Made by a program: the position numbers and the translations under genes. Positions 34,719-45,921 of a stretch of 64,000 nt of DNA are shown here, one piece after another. The stretch covers positions 498,284,190 to 498,348,189 of the forward strand of contig CM060990.1 of NCBI GenBank assembly GCA_030765065.1. The letters run 5' to 3'. Numbering within the stretch: the stretch's first letter is position 1; each line of letters starts with the position of its first letter. The stretch comes from Deroplatys truncata (Eukaryota; Arthropoda; Insecta; Mantodea; Mantidae). The notes beneath the pieces are model-generated. The model was not told the origin of the DNA. It searched no databases and saw only the letters and a program-made list of their open reading frames with translations.

Positions 34719-37110
34719 ATGCACCAAAATAGTCAATTTATAACAAACAAACAAGAAATACTAGAAGTAATAATGTCAGAAATAAATTCATATGTAATTA
34801 CTTTTATAGAATATGGTCTCAATGAAAATAAGCTGAAAATATTAAATTTTGATAATTATAGGCAAATGAACAGCTTTTGCCGAAGTAATCATAGAAATGG
34901 AAGAGTGGCAATATTTGTTAAGATAGAAATTAAATGCAGTAAGGTAAAATTGTTAAGCAAATATTGTAAAGAAATGACCTTTGAAATTATTGGTATAATT
35001 GTACAAACAGAAGTAGGGAATATGTTTACATTTGGTATTTATAGACCACCAAACTCAATATTGAAAGAACATTGCCTAGATAATTCGTAAATGAAGCACA
35101 AAAGAGGAACAAGCAAATTATATTATTAGGTGATCTTAACATGGAGTCCAGTAATATACGCTTCTATGATCTTTTACACAGTTATAATCTAAATACCATA
35201 GTTATAGGTCCTACTGGAGTAACTGTTCTAGTAAAGCTATTGATCATATAATAACCAATATTGATAAAAAGGAATTAACATTCATAAATGATTTTCACAC
35301 TTCTGATCATACAGCCCAAATTGTCAATATACACAGCCACTTCACTGAAAAGGAAGAAATAAATTACATATATAGTAGGGACCTCAGAGAAACAATTGTA
35401 CAAATTTTAAACGAAGCTTAGTTCAAGAAACTTGGATGGAAGTTTACACTTTAAACACTACAAATGAAAAATGGAGTTTATTCTTTAATGTACTCAAACA
35501 CCACTATGACATGGCCTGTCCAGTAAAGAAAAAGTCTGTTAAGAATAACACTCACAAAGAAACAAACTTACCTCTGAAGATAACAGCCCTTCGAAAAAAA
35601 AAATTAAAGAAAATTAAGAATTTCACAGAAGGACAAGAATAAGTGTGTATAAAGTGCTACAAAACAAGTATAAAAAGCTATTTAGACAAGCTCTGATAAA
35701 TTTTAAAACATACAACAATAGCAAAAAAATTATATCAAATAATATAACCAAAACAGCATGGAAAATGGTAAACAAACATGTAAAAAATGATAAAGATACA
35801 AAAAAGAATATTCTACTAAATGACAGGAGTAGATGTGTTGTAGATCCAGAAGTAGTCAGTAATCTATTGGATAATTACTTCTTAAACATGGGTAGAAGTG
35901 ATAGTAGTGTAGATGCATGTCCAAATACAAGTGATACAAGTACAGGGAGAGCCAAAAAACTACGAACTGGCTGTGCAGTGTTTTTCCTGTCCGCATCCTC
36001 CATGCTCGTTGCTGTCTGTCGCTATCATAGAAAGGCGCGGATGAAACCATACAACAGTTTTAAAACTACTTTTAAAGGCTTTCCTTACCAACTTTAAGAA
36101 AGGAGATGCTGAAACTGGCCACCACCGTCCATACATTTTTGGCACCTCTTTAGGAAACTATCCATCACTCACCATAGCTCACATTGAGAAATGCTGGCAA
36201 TTTCCTGGCGGATATTTTGTTTTAATTCTTCCAGGGTGTGTGGGTTTGTCTTGTACACTTTGTTTTAAGTTATCCCAGAAATAGAAATCGCAGGAGGTTA
36301 GATCGGGGGACTGAGGGGGCCACAAATCTCTACTAATAGTTCTGTCCTCAAAAACACTTTCATAAAGTTGTTAAGTAAAGTCTTTAAAAGTAGTTTTAAA
36401 AATGTCTGTTTCATTCGCACCTTTCTATGATAGCGGCAGATGGCAACGAGTGCCAAGGACGTGGACAGGAAAAAAACTGCGCAGCCGGTTCTTAGTCTTT
36501 TGGCTCTCCCCGTATATCTCAAAGTGTGTATTTATATGAAACAAGCACAGAGGAAATAAACTCAATTATTTGCAATTTAAAAAATGACAGTGCCCCTGGA
36601 TGGGATGGCATAACACCAAAAGTTTTAAAACTTTGTAAATATTTGTTAGTAAATATATTGGTACATTTAATTAATCATTCAATCGAAGAAACAGAATTCT
36701 CTGAATTGTTAAAAATTAGTACTGTAAGACCTGTACATAAAAAGGGAGATGATAAAGTAGCTAGCAGCTACACACCACTAACCTTAACTTCATTATTTGC
36801 AAAGTTATATGAAAAAGTAATCAACAGAAAATTGGCAAGCTTTCTAGAATCTAACATGGTACTGCTTCAGTCCCAACATGGATTTCGAAAAGGAGTTTTG
36901 ACGTTACTGCAGTGTCAGAATTTTTAAACAACATAATATTCAATCTAGAAGAAAAGAATGAAACTGTAGGAATGTTTTTACACTTGTCCAAGGCTTTTAA
37001 CTCAGTGTCTCACATCTTATTACTATCTAAATTGCAGAACTACGGAGTAAGAGGCAAAATACATGAGCTTATCTCGTCCTATTTGAAACATCGACCACAG
37101 TGCACAGAAA
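34719..37110 (+). pseudogene. LINE ORF2, endonuclease and first part of RT, broken
   Basis: An AP-type endonuclease can be read in pieces: NSFCRSNHRNGRVAIFV near 34870-34920, FGIYRPPNS near 35035-35060, LLGDLNMESS near 35127-35155 and TSDHTAQIV near 35300-35325. The RT follows: STEEINSIICNLKNDSAPGWDGITP near 36545-36615, RPVHKKGDD near 36728-36755, LLQSQHGFRKG near 36865-36895 and LSKAFNSVSH near 36985-37015, and YLKHRPQCTE just before mariner 1. The order and spacing fit CR1/Jockey-type LINEs without an RNase H domain. The 570-bp inverted-repeat element at 35943-36512 interrupts it. Confidence 0.8.
35943..36512 (-). mobile_element. 570-bp Tc/mariner-type element with ~160-bp TIRs
   Basis: The left repeat (35943 to about 36105) and right repeat (about 36350-36512) are inverted copies starting CAGGGAGAGCC and, in reverse complement, CGGGGAGAGCC. 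Both are bounded by TA (35941-35942 and 36513-36514). The centre encodes on minus a transposase tail, FEDRTISRDLW then PPQSPDLTSCDFYFWDNLK, the third-Asp region seen in the relic at 4890-5310 but from a different family. So it is an internally deleted derivative of an IS630-Tc1-mariner-type element. It inserted into the RT of the surrounding LINE. Confidence 0.85.
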
Positions 37111-37112
37111 TA

Positions 37113-38400
<1,288 letters not shown>

Positions 38401-38402
38401 TA

Positions 38403-38573
38403 TATTTGAAACAAGGAAATTCTATATGATGTGATGAAAACAGGTGTTCCTCAAGGTCCGGTATTAGGTCTCCCACTATTTTTGTTATACGTAATAAATA
38501 ATATTAAGCATAGAGATGATTATAGTATATCATCACATGCTGATGGCACTATGTTAATTTGTGCAGACAAAAC
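38403..38573 (+). pseudogene. LINE RT piece between the two mariner insertions
   Basis: It reads EILYDVMKTGVPQGPVLG LPLFLLYVINNI near 38420-38505 (the GVPQGSVLGP.LFLLYINDL block) and SHADGTMLICADKT near 38530-38573 (the YADDT box, its two Asp partly lost). The frame resumes at 45922 beyond mariner 2. Confidence 0.85.
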
Positions 38574-38733
38574 TATGAGGGTCAGTAAAAAGTAATGCTT
38601 CCTATTTTTTTTCTCCCGAACTAAGTTATGTAAACAATTTGAATTTGGTGCAATTTCTCAAGCCTTCTTCTCCACTCCACTACAATAGCAACTTCCTACA
38701 TCAACCAATGGCAGCACTGCTGCCTGTTGAAAA

Positions 38734-39586
38734 ATGGCCAACATCGATGTTCGTATTAGACAGCGTTCTGTCATTGAATTCTTGAATGTGGAAGGTGAAA
38801 CGCCAATCCGCATTCATGAAAGGCTCACAAAGGTGTATGGTGATGCAACAGTGGATGTCAGCATGGTTAGAAGATGGGTTCGTTGCTGTAACGAAGCTGA
38901 AGGGCCAACACCGTTGGCTGATGAACAGCAGAGCAGAGACCTGTGACTGAAGACTCCACGCAACATTGAACAAGTGAATGAGATCATTCAAGATGATTGT
39001 GGGTAACAACGGACGAATTGTGTCGCATTACGTCCCTCAGTAAAGGAGTGTGGTGACGATTATTCATGAACTGGAGTACTCAAAAGTTTGTTCATGGTGG
39101 GTATCCCGAATGTTAATGGACCAGAATAAGGAGACATGGAAATCAATAGCCTCCGAACACTTGCAGCACTTCCATTTGAAGAGAGCAGAGTTCCTGGACA
39201 AAATTGTGACTGGAGATGAAACATGGGTTAATTTTCTTGAACCAGAATCAAAGAGACAGTCCATGGAATGACATCGTACAACCTCACTAGAAATAAAAAA
39301 TTCAAAACTGTGCCATTGGCATGGAAAGTGATGGCGACTGTGTTTTGGGACACAGAGGGTGTGATTCTGGTTGAGTTTCTGGAGCAGGGCTGCACAATGA
39401 ACTCTGTACAATACGTCGGCACCCTAAAAAGCTTAAAGCACGTCTTCAGCATGTTCGCCCAACAAAAACCATGGTGGATGTTCTGCTTTTGCATGACAGT
39501 GCAAAACCACACACCAGTCGTCATACCACTGAAGCAATTTGAAGACTGGATGGCAAGTCTTGCCTTATCCCCCATACAGCCCTGAC
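38734..39586 (+). pseudogene. Mariner 2 transposase, first part, broken
   Basis: The start MANIDVRIRQRSVIEFLNVEGE at 38734 leads into the N-terminal HTH, RIHERLTKVYGDATVDVSMVRRW. A TGA ends this frame after 70 codons. Further on, TGDETWVNFLEPESKRQSME near 39210-39270 holds the first Asp. KFKTVPLAWKVMATVFWDTEGV near 39300-39365 and, in another frame, LHDSAKPHT near 39489-39515 (second Asp, GAC at 39494-39496) follow. Reading reaches SPIQP where the LINE insertion begins. Frame changes and stops separate these blocks. Confidence 0.88.
39576..39586. repeat. Target-site duplication of the I-group LINE, left copy
   Basis: The 11-base ACAGCCCTGAC at 39576-39586 is repeated at 45599-45609 on the other side of the LINE. 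Confidence 0.9.
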
Positions 39587-39619
39587 GATGATGATGATGA
39601 TGATGATGAGATGCGGTTT

Positions 39620-39654
39620 AAGGGCGCTAAACTACTAAGGTCATCAGCGCCCTT
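39620..39654 (-). promoter_or_regulatory. 3' UTR hairpin of the I-group LINE
   Basis: AGGGCGCT at 39621-39628 pairs with AGCGCCCT at 39646-39653, giving an eight-base-pair stem just before the terminal repeat tail. In LINEs of this kind such a 3' stem-loop is a likely recognition site for the element's own RT. A closely similar hairpin ends SINE-A (56813-56846, 57961-57993). Confidence 0.65.
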
Positions 39655-39740
39655 ACAATGTATAAAATATAAAGTCAAAAGGATAAAATAACCGCATAAT
39701 TAAAAAACGGGACACAAACCCGCGATGTCAATAAAGTTAA

Positions 39741-39802
39741 AAATAACAATAATATAACAATAACAATAAAAACAATAACAATAATAACAATAACAATAAA
39801 TA
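39741..39802. repeat. (AATAAC)n-like simple repeat in LINE 3' UTR
   Basis: Irregular AATAAC/AATAA units within the 3' UTR of the I-group LINE. Confidence 0.85.
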
Positions 39803-39959
39803 TATCTGTAAAACCAACACACTAAAATCATGGTCACTAAAAGAATAAAACGTGTCAAGAACTGTAGAATGCAAGGAACATGAGCGCCTTATGTCCGGGG
39901 AGAAGGGCCCCATTAAAACTAACAATATAAAATCAAACAGCTAAAAGGCGCTCAGCGCA

Positions 39960-42900
39960 TCAAATGCGACGGCTAAAACCAATGTCAGTGATAAAACGTA
40001 AAAGACATTCTACAGCATGCGCGTCGTCTGCCAACACGTTGGCTAGGCCAACAGGCAGACCCACGCGAACGCGCAGTAGAGCTAAAACTTGACACTCGGT
40101 TAAAATGTGACGGACCGTTAAGGGCACGTCACACTGACCACACACAGGTGCGGGATCACCACTTAACAGGTATCTATGACTAAAAACGCAATGTCCGATA
40201 CGAAGGCGTGTTAAAAGTACCTCTTCCCGACGAGAAGCACGGGAAGAGGTAGCCCAGACTAGCGGAAGAGGTTTAACCTCCCGCAACTTGTTCCCCCGGA
40301 GGGCCGTCCACTCATCGCGCCAGCGCGAGAGTATGCGGCGACGTAAAATAACACACGAATCTGACGAGGGAACAACAGAAGTAAAAAATCTGGGTAATAA
40401 AATCGCCGATTTCGCAGCGGCGTCGGCCGACTCATTCCCTGAGATACCCACATGACCTGGAATCCACATAAAACAGACGCTGATGCCAGAGGCACCCAGC
40501 GAATGGAGCAGGTCATGAATGCGCTGTACGAGGGGGTGGTAAGAGTACAGCGCGTTAATACTCTGAAGGGCACTCAGAGAGTCCGAACAAACAACACAAC
40601 GCCGTAAAACATGCCGCTGAATGTATAAAACACATTGATAGATACTAAAAAGTTCGGCGGTATAAATCGAACATTGCCCGGGTAAACGAAAAGTAAAACT
40701 ATGCGCACCTAAAACAAAGGCACATCCTACTCCAACATCAGTCTTAGACCCATCAGTATAAATAAAATTACAGTCTCCGAATGTTGCCTGAAGTTCTAAA
40801 AATGCGGATCTAAGGACTGAAGCAGGGGTCTCATTCTTCGGCATCGACGTTAGCCCAAAGTGGATGTGGGCCTCAGCGCGCGACCATGGAGGAAAGCGCG
40901 TTTCCCCTCGGGTAAGGGCCGGCGCTGGCGTAACGTCCAAATGCCGAAGTAGCAGTCGAAATCGAACCCCTGGAGGGAGCAATGCAGAGGAGCTAACAAA
41001 ATATTGGCGATCAAGCGAATCCTCGTAAAATACATCGAAGGACGGGTGGTTAGGCAAGCTTGAGAGTCGACAAGCATAGCTGCACAAAAGCATCTCACGC
41101 CGGAAGGACAGCGGAGGCTCTGCAGCTTCTGCGTACAGACTGAGTACAGGGCTAGTTGGAAAGGCCCCTGTAGCGACTCTTATGCCACGATGGTGAATGG
41201 CATTCAATCGACGTAACACAGATGGACGTGCCGACGAATAAACAATACACCCGTAATCAAGCTTGGATCGGACCAAAGAGCGATAAAGGCGAAGAAGGAC
41301 GGTCCGATCAGCTCCCCAGGATGTGCCACTTAAAACACGTAAAAGATTAAGAGAACGGTCACACTTTGCTTTTAAAAAGGAAACGTGCGAGGTCCAACAC
41401 AACTTCCTGTCAAAAATCAACCCCAAAAATTTCGCCTCGTCTGCAAACGGAAGTATCCCTGGCCCAAGATGGAGAGTGGGCGGAGGGAAATACTTCCGGC
41501 GCCAAAAGTTGATGCAGACGGATTTCTCGGCGGAGAAATTAAAGCCGTTGGCGTTACTCCAGGCGTAGAGACGGTCGATACAGCTCTGGAGACGGCGTTC
41601 GAGTAGACAGGTCCGCCGTGAACTGCAATAAATAGCGAAATCGTCAACAAAAAGGGACGATGAAATGCCAGGTGGAATACAATCAACAATGGGGTTGATA
41701 GCAATCGCAAAAAGTGTGACACTGAGTACAGAGCCCTGTGGTACTCCGTTCTCTTGAATAAAACGACGAGATAAAACCGAGCCCACACGTACACGAAAGA
41801 CGCGGTCCGTCATAAACTCCCGAAGAAATATGGGAAGACGACCGCGGATATTCCAATCGTGAAGTGTACGTAAAATGCCGCCCCTCCAACAAGTGTCATA
41901 AGCTTTCTCCAGGTCAAAAAATACAGCCACGGTTTGACACTTTCTCAGAAATCCATTCATAATATGCGTCGACAAGGACACCAGATGGTCGACGGTAGAG
42001 CGATAGCGACGAAACCCGCACTGAGCGTTCGCTAGACGTTTCTGAGACTCAAGCCACCATGTCAACCGCCCGTTGATCATGCGCTCCATCACCTTGCAAA
42101 TGCAACTGGTGAGGGAGATAGGGCGGTAGCTGGAAGGTAGTTGGCGATCCTTCCCAGGCTTAAATATAGGGACAATGGTAGCTTCGCGCCAAACGGAAGG
42201 AAAAATGCCGTCTTGCCAAATACGGTTATAGACCTGTAAGAGAAAGAGTTTACTGTCGGCTGAAAGGTTCTTTAACATCAGGACATGAATGCCGTCCGGC
42301 CCAGGAGCGGAGTGCCGAGAGCAATGAAGAGCGTGCTCCAGCTCCCTCATTGTGAATAGTTCGTTATAGCATTCATCATTAGCAGACCGAAAAGTATACG
42401 ATGCGGAATCCAGCCGGTCTTTAATAGAGCGAAAGCCGGCGGAATAATGGTCTGAACTGGAAACCGCCTCAAAGGCAGCACCCAGTGTTTTAGCGATGGC
42501 AGCCGGATCCACTATGGTGGCATTAGAAACCTGAAGGCCAGAAACAGTACAATGTGACACTTTACCTGAGAAGCGACGAAGTTTATCCCAAACAACGGAT
42601 GAAGGCGTAAAACGATTAAAAGACTCGACAAAACGAGCCCAAGATGCCTTCTTGCTATCCTGAATAATGCGACGAGCCCTGGCGCGCGATTGTTTAAAAG
42701 TCACCAAATTATCAAGTGTAGGGTGTCGCCGAAACACCCTAAGTGCAGTCCTACGGGCACGAACGGCGTCCCGACAATCCTCGTTCCACCACGGAACGGG
42801 TGGCCGCCGAGGTTGGGAGGATGAACGGGGTATTGCGCGTTCGGCGGCAGAGAAAATAACAGACGTAAGGTGCTGCACTAGTTGGTGAATGTCGGAGAAG

Positions 42901-43649
42901 GGCTGGTCGTCAAAATGCACGAGGCTGGAATACAAGCTCCAGTCGGCTTTAGCGAATATCCAGGTAGGTACTCTGGAATGCTGTACGTGGTGCGACAGAA
43001 GAGAAACGATGCAGGGGTAATGGTCGCTGGAGTAGGTGTCAGCGACGACGTTCCACTGAAGACGACGTGCAAGCTGGAGTGAGCAAATTGCAAGGTCGAG
43101 GTGAGAAAATGAACCAGTAGAATCAGAAATAAAAGTAGGTGCACCTGTATTGAGGATGGAAAGATTGAACTGATAAAAAATGTCGGAAAGAAGAGTTCCC
43201 CTCGCACAAGCCCTTGGCGATCCCCATAGTGGGTGATGGGCATTAAAATCTCCCAACAGAAGAAATGGTGTTGGGAGAGCGGACAGGAGAGCTCGAATGT
43301 CCGCGGGAGCGAGGGGAGACGATGGAGGTGTATACACAGAACAAACAGAAAAGAAAAAACCGGGTAACTGCAGTCTAATGGCAACAGCTTGCAAGTCGGA
43401 CGTAAGTGTGATAGGTTGAAAATGAACGTCATTACGCACCAACAACATGACACCTCCATGAGCAGGAGCACCCTCCTCCGGTTCAAGATCGTAGCGAACC
43501 GGAGTGTACCCTCGGAGATCGAAAGGGTCGTGAGGGCGAAGCTTAGTCTCCTGCAAACATACGACCATAGGCGAATGGGAACGCAATAAAAGTTGCAGTT
43601 CCGCCCTATGCGATCGTACACCACGTACATTCCAGGTCAGGATAGCCAT
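39960..43649 (-). CDS. LINE ORF2: endonuclease, reverse transcriptase, RNase H
   Basis: This is a 1229-residue open frame. The AP-type endonuclease (about 1-215) shows TWNVRG, QETKL with Glu34, LLGDFNAHHP (133-140) and SDH (208-210). The reverse transcriptase (about 430-720) shows SAPGPDGI, SSYRPISLTS (506-515), CGFRRYRSTVDHL, FFDLEKAYDT, NGVPQGSVLS and the catalytic FVDD (667-670). The RNase H (about 960-1085) shows all expected residues: Asp965 in YTDGS, Glu999 in TAEL, Asp1023 in CSDS, His1066 in PGH and Asp1076 in ESAD. A Cys-His finger follows (C1170, C1173, H1181, C1186). The protein nicks target DNA and copies the LINE RNA onto it. No stop or missing catalytic residue was seen. The start ATG lies 22 bases after the ORF1 stop. 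Confidence 0.95.
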   Translation of the reverse strand: MAILTWNVRGVRSHRAELQLLLRSHSPMVVCLQETKLRPHDPFDLRGYTPVRYDLEPEEGAPAHGGVMLLVRNDVHFQPITLTSDLQAVAIRLQLPGFFFSVCSVYTPPSSPLAPADIRALLSALPTPFLLLGDFNAHHPLWGSPRACARGTLLSDIFYQFNLSILNTGAPTFISDSTGSFSHLDLAICSLQLARRLQWNVVADTYSSDHYPCIVSLLSHHVQHSRVPTWIFAKADWSLYSSLVHFDDQPFSDIHQLVQHLTSVIFSAAERAIPRSSSQPRRPPVPWWNEDCRDAVRARRTALRVFRRHPTLDNLVTFKQSRARARRIIQDSKKASWARFVESFNRFTPSSVVWDKLRRFSGKVSHCTVSGLQVSNATIVDPAAIAKTLGAAFEAVSSSDHYSAGFRSIKDRLDSASYTFRSANDECYNELFTMRELEHALHCSRHSAPGPDGIHVLMLKNLSADSKLFLLQVYNRIWQDGIFPSVWREATIVPIFKPGKDRQLPSSYRPISLTSCICKVMERMINGRLTWWLESQKRLANAQCGFRRYRSTVDHLVSLSTHIMNGFLRKCQTVAVFFDLEKAYDTCWRGGILRTLHDWNIRGRLPIFLREFMTDRVFRVRVGSVLSRRFIQENGVPQGSVLSVTLFAIAINPIVDCIPPGISSSLFVDDFAIYCSSRRTCLLERRLQSCIDRLYAWSNANGFNFSAEKSVCINFWRRKYFPPPTLHLGPGILPFADEAKFLGLIFDRKLCWTSHVSFLKAKCDRSLNLLRVLSGTSWGADRTVLLRLYRSLVRSKLDYGCIVYSSARPSVLRRLNAIHHRGIRVATGAFPTSPVLSLYAEAAEPPLSFRREMLLCSYACRLSSLPNHPSFDVFYEDSLDRQYFVSSSALLPPGVRFRLLLRHLDVTPAPALTRGETRFPPWSRAEAHIHFGLTSMPKNETPASVLRSAFLELQATFGDCNFIYTDGSKTDVGVGCAFVLGAHSFTFRLPGQCSIYTAELFSIYQCVLYIQRHVLRRCVVCSDSLSALQSINALYSYHPLVQRIHDLLHSLGASGISVCFMWIPGHVGISGNESADAAAKSAILLPRFFTSVVPSSDSCVILRRRILSRWRDEWTALRGNKLREVKPLPLVWATSSRASRREEVLLTRLRIGHCVFSHRYLLSGDPAPVCGQCDVPLTVRHILTECQVLALLRVRVGLPVGLANVLADDAHAVECLLRFITDIGFSRRI

Positions 43650-43671
43650 TAAGAATAAGGGGATAAACTTT

Positions 43672-44988
43672 CTATTTAGAAGGGCGGCTTAAAATTACCT
43701 TTTGTTTAACCTTTGGGCTCGGGCTTTTGGTATGGAGTTGGTCAGACTCCATAGCTTCCTCGGAGGGAGGGCCCACGCGCTCAGTGCCAGAAACCGATTC
43801 AAGCGCCGTGAATCGGTTCTGGGTGGCGATGGGTGAAGGGTGCCGCTGAGCGCGGCTTGTCCCAGGACCATCCTGGGACAGCGACCTCCGAGGAGGAGAA
43901 GGTGAACCTTTGTTACCGCGCGCACGCGGAGGGTCTTTCAAAAAATCTTCCCTACGAAGTTTCTGCTTGGGCTTCTTTTCAACGGCTTGCGACTTCATTG
44001 ACTTGGGACCAGGTTTATACGGCTTGGTAACTGTAGCCTTAATAGACGGCCGGATGGTAGTGGCGGTTAATCCAGTCAAGGTCCAGGTCTGAGTTTCGGC
44101 ATCTACTCGTGGTACCGGCGAGGCAACAACAGAACTAAATGTGCCAGATCGCAGGAGTGAAGGTTGGCGCGCATGGTAACGCCTCCGGGCTTCAGCGAAG
44201 GAGAGTTTTTCCTTTACCCGGATCTCCTGGATCGCCTTCTCGTCCAAGTACCGCGGACAGTCGGCAAACGAAGCAGAATGAGACCCTTTACAATTAACGC
44301 AGACGGGGGCGGTTGAACAGGTACCTTCGTGTGAGGGCTGGCTACAGGTTGCACAGATGTTAACGGCACTCTTACATGAGACTTGCGTATGCCCAAAACG
44401 TTGGCATTTAAAACAACGCAGAGGTCTAGGAATATAAGGCCTCACAGAAATCCGTTCGTACCCTGCGGAAATGCTCGTGGGCAGATCGACGCCATCAAAT
44501 GTAATAAACAGGGTACGAGTGGGTACCAACACGCCGTCGCGTTTGGCCTGCACTCGATGAACCGCTGTCACCCTCTGGTCTGCAAGATATTCCACCAGGT
44601 CTTCGTCAGAGATACCATCGAGGCTATGCGTGGTGACAACGCCTCGACAAGAATTCAAGGTGCGGTGCTTCTCAACACGGATAGGATAACCGTGGAGAAG
44701 CGTGGCGCTCAACAAGGACTTACTTTGTGCCTCGGATTTGCTTTGAACTAGCAACGAACCATTACGAAGCCGAGTGCAGGAAAGAACCGGACCAGCAATT
44801 GAGTCAATGCCCTTCTGGATAATAAAAGGGTTCACCTTCTCGAATGATTGTCCCTCCTCTGTACGGGTAATCACTAAGTAACAACCAGCTGTTGGCGGTG
44901 CTACTTCTGTTACTAAAACTTTGCGGCGCTTGTTGTTAACAATGGAGAAAGGGTGCTCCATAGCGAAAAAAATCCTCCACCATTGCAA
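43672..44988 (-). CDS. LINE ORF1: nucleic-acid-binding protein with zinc knuckles
   Basis: This is a 438-residue open frame. The second Met (residue 10, MEHPFSIVNNKRR) is a plausible real start, since the first nine residues look like 5' UTR. Residues about 110-190 resemble the RNA-recognition-like fold common in such ORF1 proteins. Three Cys-His knuckles follow: C192-C195-H200-C205, C212-C215-H220-C224 and C230-C233-H237-C244. The C-terminal 180 residues are basic and Pro/Ser-rich (PRARGNKGSPSPPRR) and probably disordered. The protein would coat the LINE RNA in the particle that returns to the nucleus. ORF2 follows after 22 bases, close enough for termination-reinitiation. Confidence 0.92.
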   Translation of the reverse strand: MQWWRIFFAMEHPFSIVNNKRRKVLVTEVAPPTAGCYLVITRTEEGQSFEKVNPFIIQKGIDSIAGPVLSCTRLRNGSLLVQSKSEAQSKSLLSATLLHGYPIRVEKHRTLNSCRGVVTTHSLDGISDEDLVEYLADQRVTAVHRVQAKRDGVLVPTRTLFITFDGVDLPTSISAGYERISVRPYIPRPLRCFKCQRFGHTQVSCKSAVNICATCSQPSHEGTCSTAPVCVNCKGSHSASFADCPRYLDEKAIQEIRVKEKLSFAEARRRYHARQPSLLRSGTFSSVVASPVPRVDAETQTWTLTGLTATTIRPSIKATVTKPYKPGPKSMKSQAVEKKPKQKLRREDFLKDPPRARGNKGSPSPPRRSLSQDGPGTSRAQRHPSPIATQNRFTALESVSGTERVGPPSEEAMESDQLHTKSPSPKVKQKVILSRPSK

Positions 44989-45598
44989 CCGTCTCCGACC
45001 TCGGGCTCTGACTTCCCGGGCGTTACCCCGGCTTGGGTGAGTGGCCTATCTATACCTAGCTCACCCCAGGGTCACACCTCCCAGAACATAGACAGAGGGA
45101 CCCAATCGCCGTCGGAAGCCAGCAGCTCATGCAATGGCCCCCCCGCGGGACTGCAGTTGAACAGCGGATACGAACAACAACCCTACATGACGACCCCGGG
45201 TGGTGGGGATGACGCCATTACCCACTCACCCAGCTGCGCACGCGGTGCGCGGGTATCCGTCAGGCTGTGTCCACGGAGGATTTAAATAAAAAGATAAAAG
45301 AAACTAAAACTGTGTGGGCGTTTCGCACGCAAGGTAGGCCGGCGGGGAAGAAAAAGAGATATGCGAATGTCGTGGTACGAAATGGCCGGAAAGTGATTAG
45401 GGAAGAAAGAAACGATGGTGAGGTGCGGTATGGATGGAATGCAAAGAACGCACGAGAGCCTACCTTGGGTCCACCGGTCACTTGAAGAACCCACCTCGAC
45501 CGGATGGGGGTGAGGGGATGAGGGTGGCGATGATTGGCTCGGGAACCCCCGGGTGCGCCAAAAACCCGTACTCACAGAAGGTGAGCCCCTGAGGGGGC
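44989..45598 (-). promoter_or_regulatory. 5' UTR of the I-group LINE
   Basis: About 610 GC-rich bases lie between the element's 5' end and ORF1. An internal promoter is expected in this kind of LINE, since a full-length copy must carry its own, but I recognise no specific promoter element. The short open frames here look incidental. Confidence 0.6.
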
Positions 45599-45609
45599 AC
45601 AGCCCTGAC
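45599..45609. repeat. Target-site duplication of the I-group LINE, right copy
   Basis: ACAGCCCTGAC, identical to 39576-39586. Confidence 0.9.
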
Positions 45610-45919
45610 CTAGTACCATCAGGCTTCCTCTGTTTGGGCCACTAAAGGAAGCTCATTGTGGGATTCACTTTCAAGATGCTGAGGCCATGAAAACATCTGT
45701 GCGTCAATGGCTTCAGAAGCAGGACCATGCATTTTACCACACAGGAATACATGCCCTCATTAAAAGGTAGACTAAAACTGTGGAAAAGCACAGGGATTAC
45801 ATTGAAAACTGACAATTTAATCCTCAATGTTGTGGCTTTCATGCTGTATAATCAAAGTTTAAGTTTCTTGCAAATTACTAAAGAAAATATAAGAGGCATT
45901 AGTTATTGACTGACCCTCG
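45599..45919 (+). pseudogene. Mariner 2 transposase, last part
   Basis: Directly after the LINE the mariner reading resumes as SPDLVPSG, the third catalytic region, in which the Asp of the usual PSD reads Gly. After a frame change, KEAHCGIHFQDAEAMKTSVRQWLQKQDHAFY and a C-terminal LIKRW..TVEKHRDYIEN-like end follow, then the right TIR. Confidence 0.85.
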
Positions 45920-45921
45920 TG

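Larger units (their letters stand above)
39587..45598 (-). mobile_element. Full-length I-group LINE with intact ORF1 and ORF2
   Basis: The 6012-bp element lies on minus and is flanked by a perfect 11-bp TSD. From its 5' end (45598) it has a ~610-bp 5' UTR, ORF1 (44988-43672), a 22-base gap, ORF2 (43649-39960) and a ~370-bp 3' UTR. The 3' UTR holds an AATAAC-type simple repeat, a stable hairpin and a (TCATCA)n tail at 39587-39609. Its base composition is clearly GC-richer than the surroundings. A gag-like ORF1 with zinc knuckles and an ORF2 with endonuclease, RT and RNase H fit the I superfamily. Full length, both open frames and perfect TSD point to a young, possibly active copy. Confidence 0.93.
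38576..45919 (+). mobile_element. Mariner element 2, split by a LINE
   Basis: The left end reads TGAGGGTCAGTAAAAAGTAATG after TA at 38574-38575; the right end in reverse complement reads CGAGGGTCAGTCAATAACTAATG. The TA expected on the right reads TG at 45920-45921. Without the 6.0-kb LINE and one copy of its TSD the element is about 1.32 kb, normal for a full-length mariner. It landed in the YADD region of the surrounding CR1-like LINE. Confidence 0.9.

Noticed and set aside
42878-43630. A 250-codon open frame on minus overlapping LINE ORF2.
   Set aside because: It is an alternate-frame shadow of the endonuclease region with no domain features.
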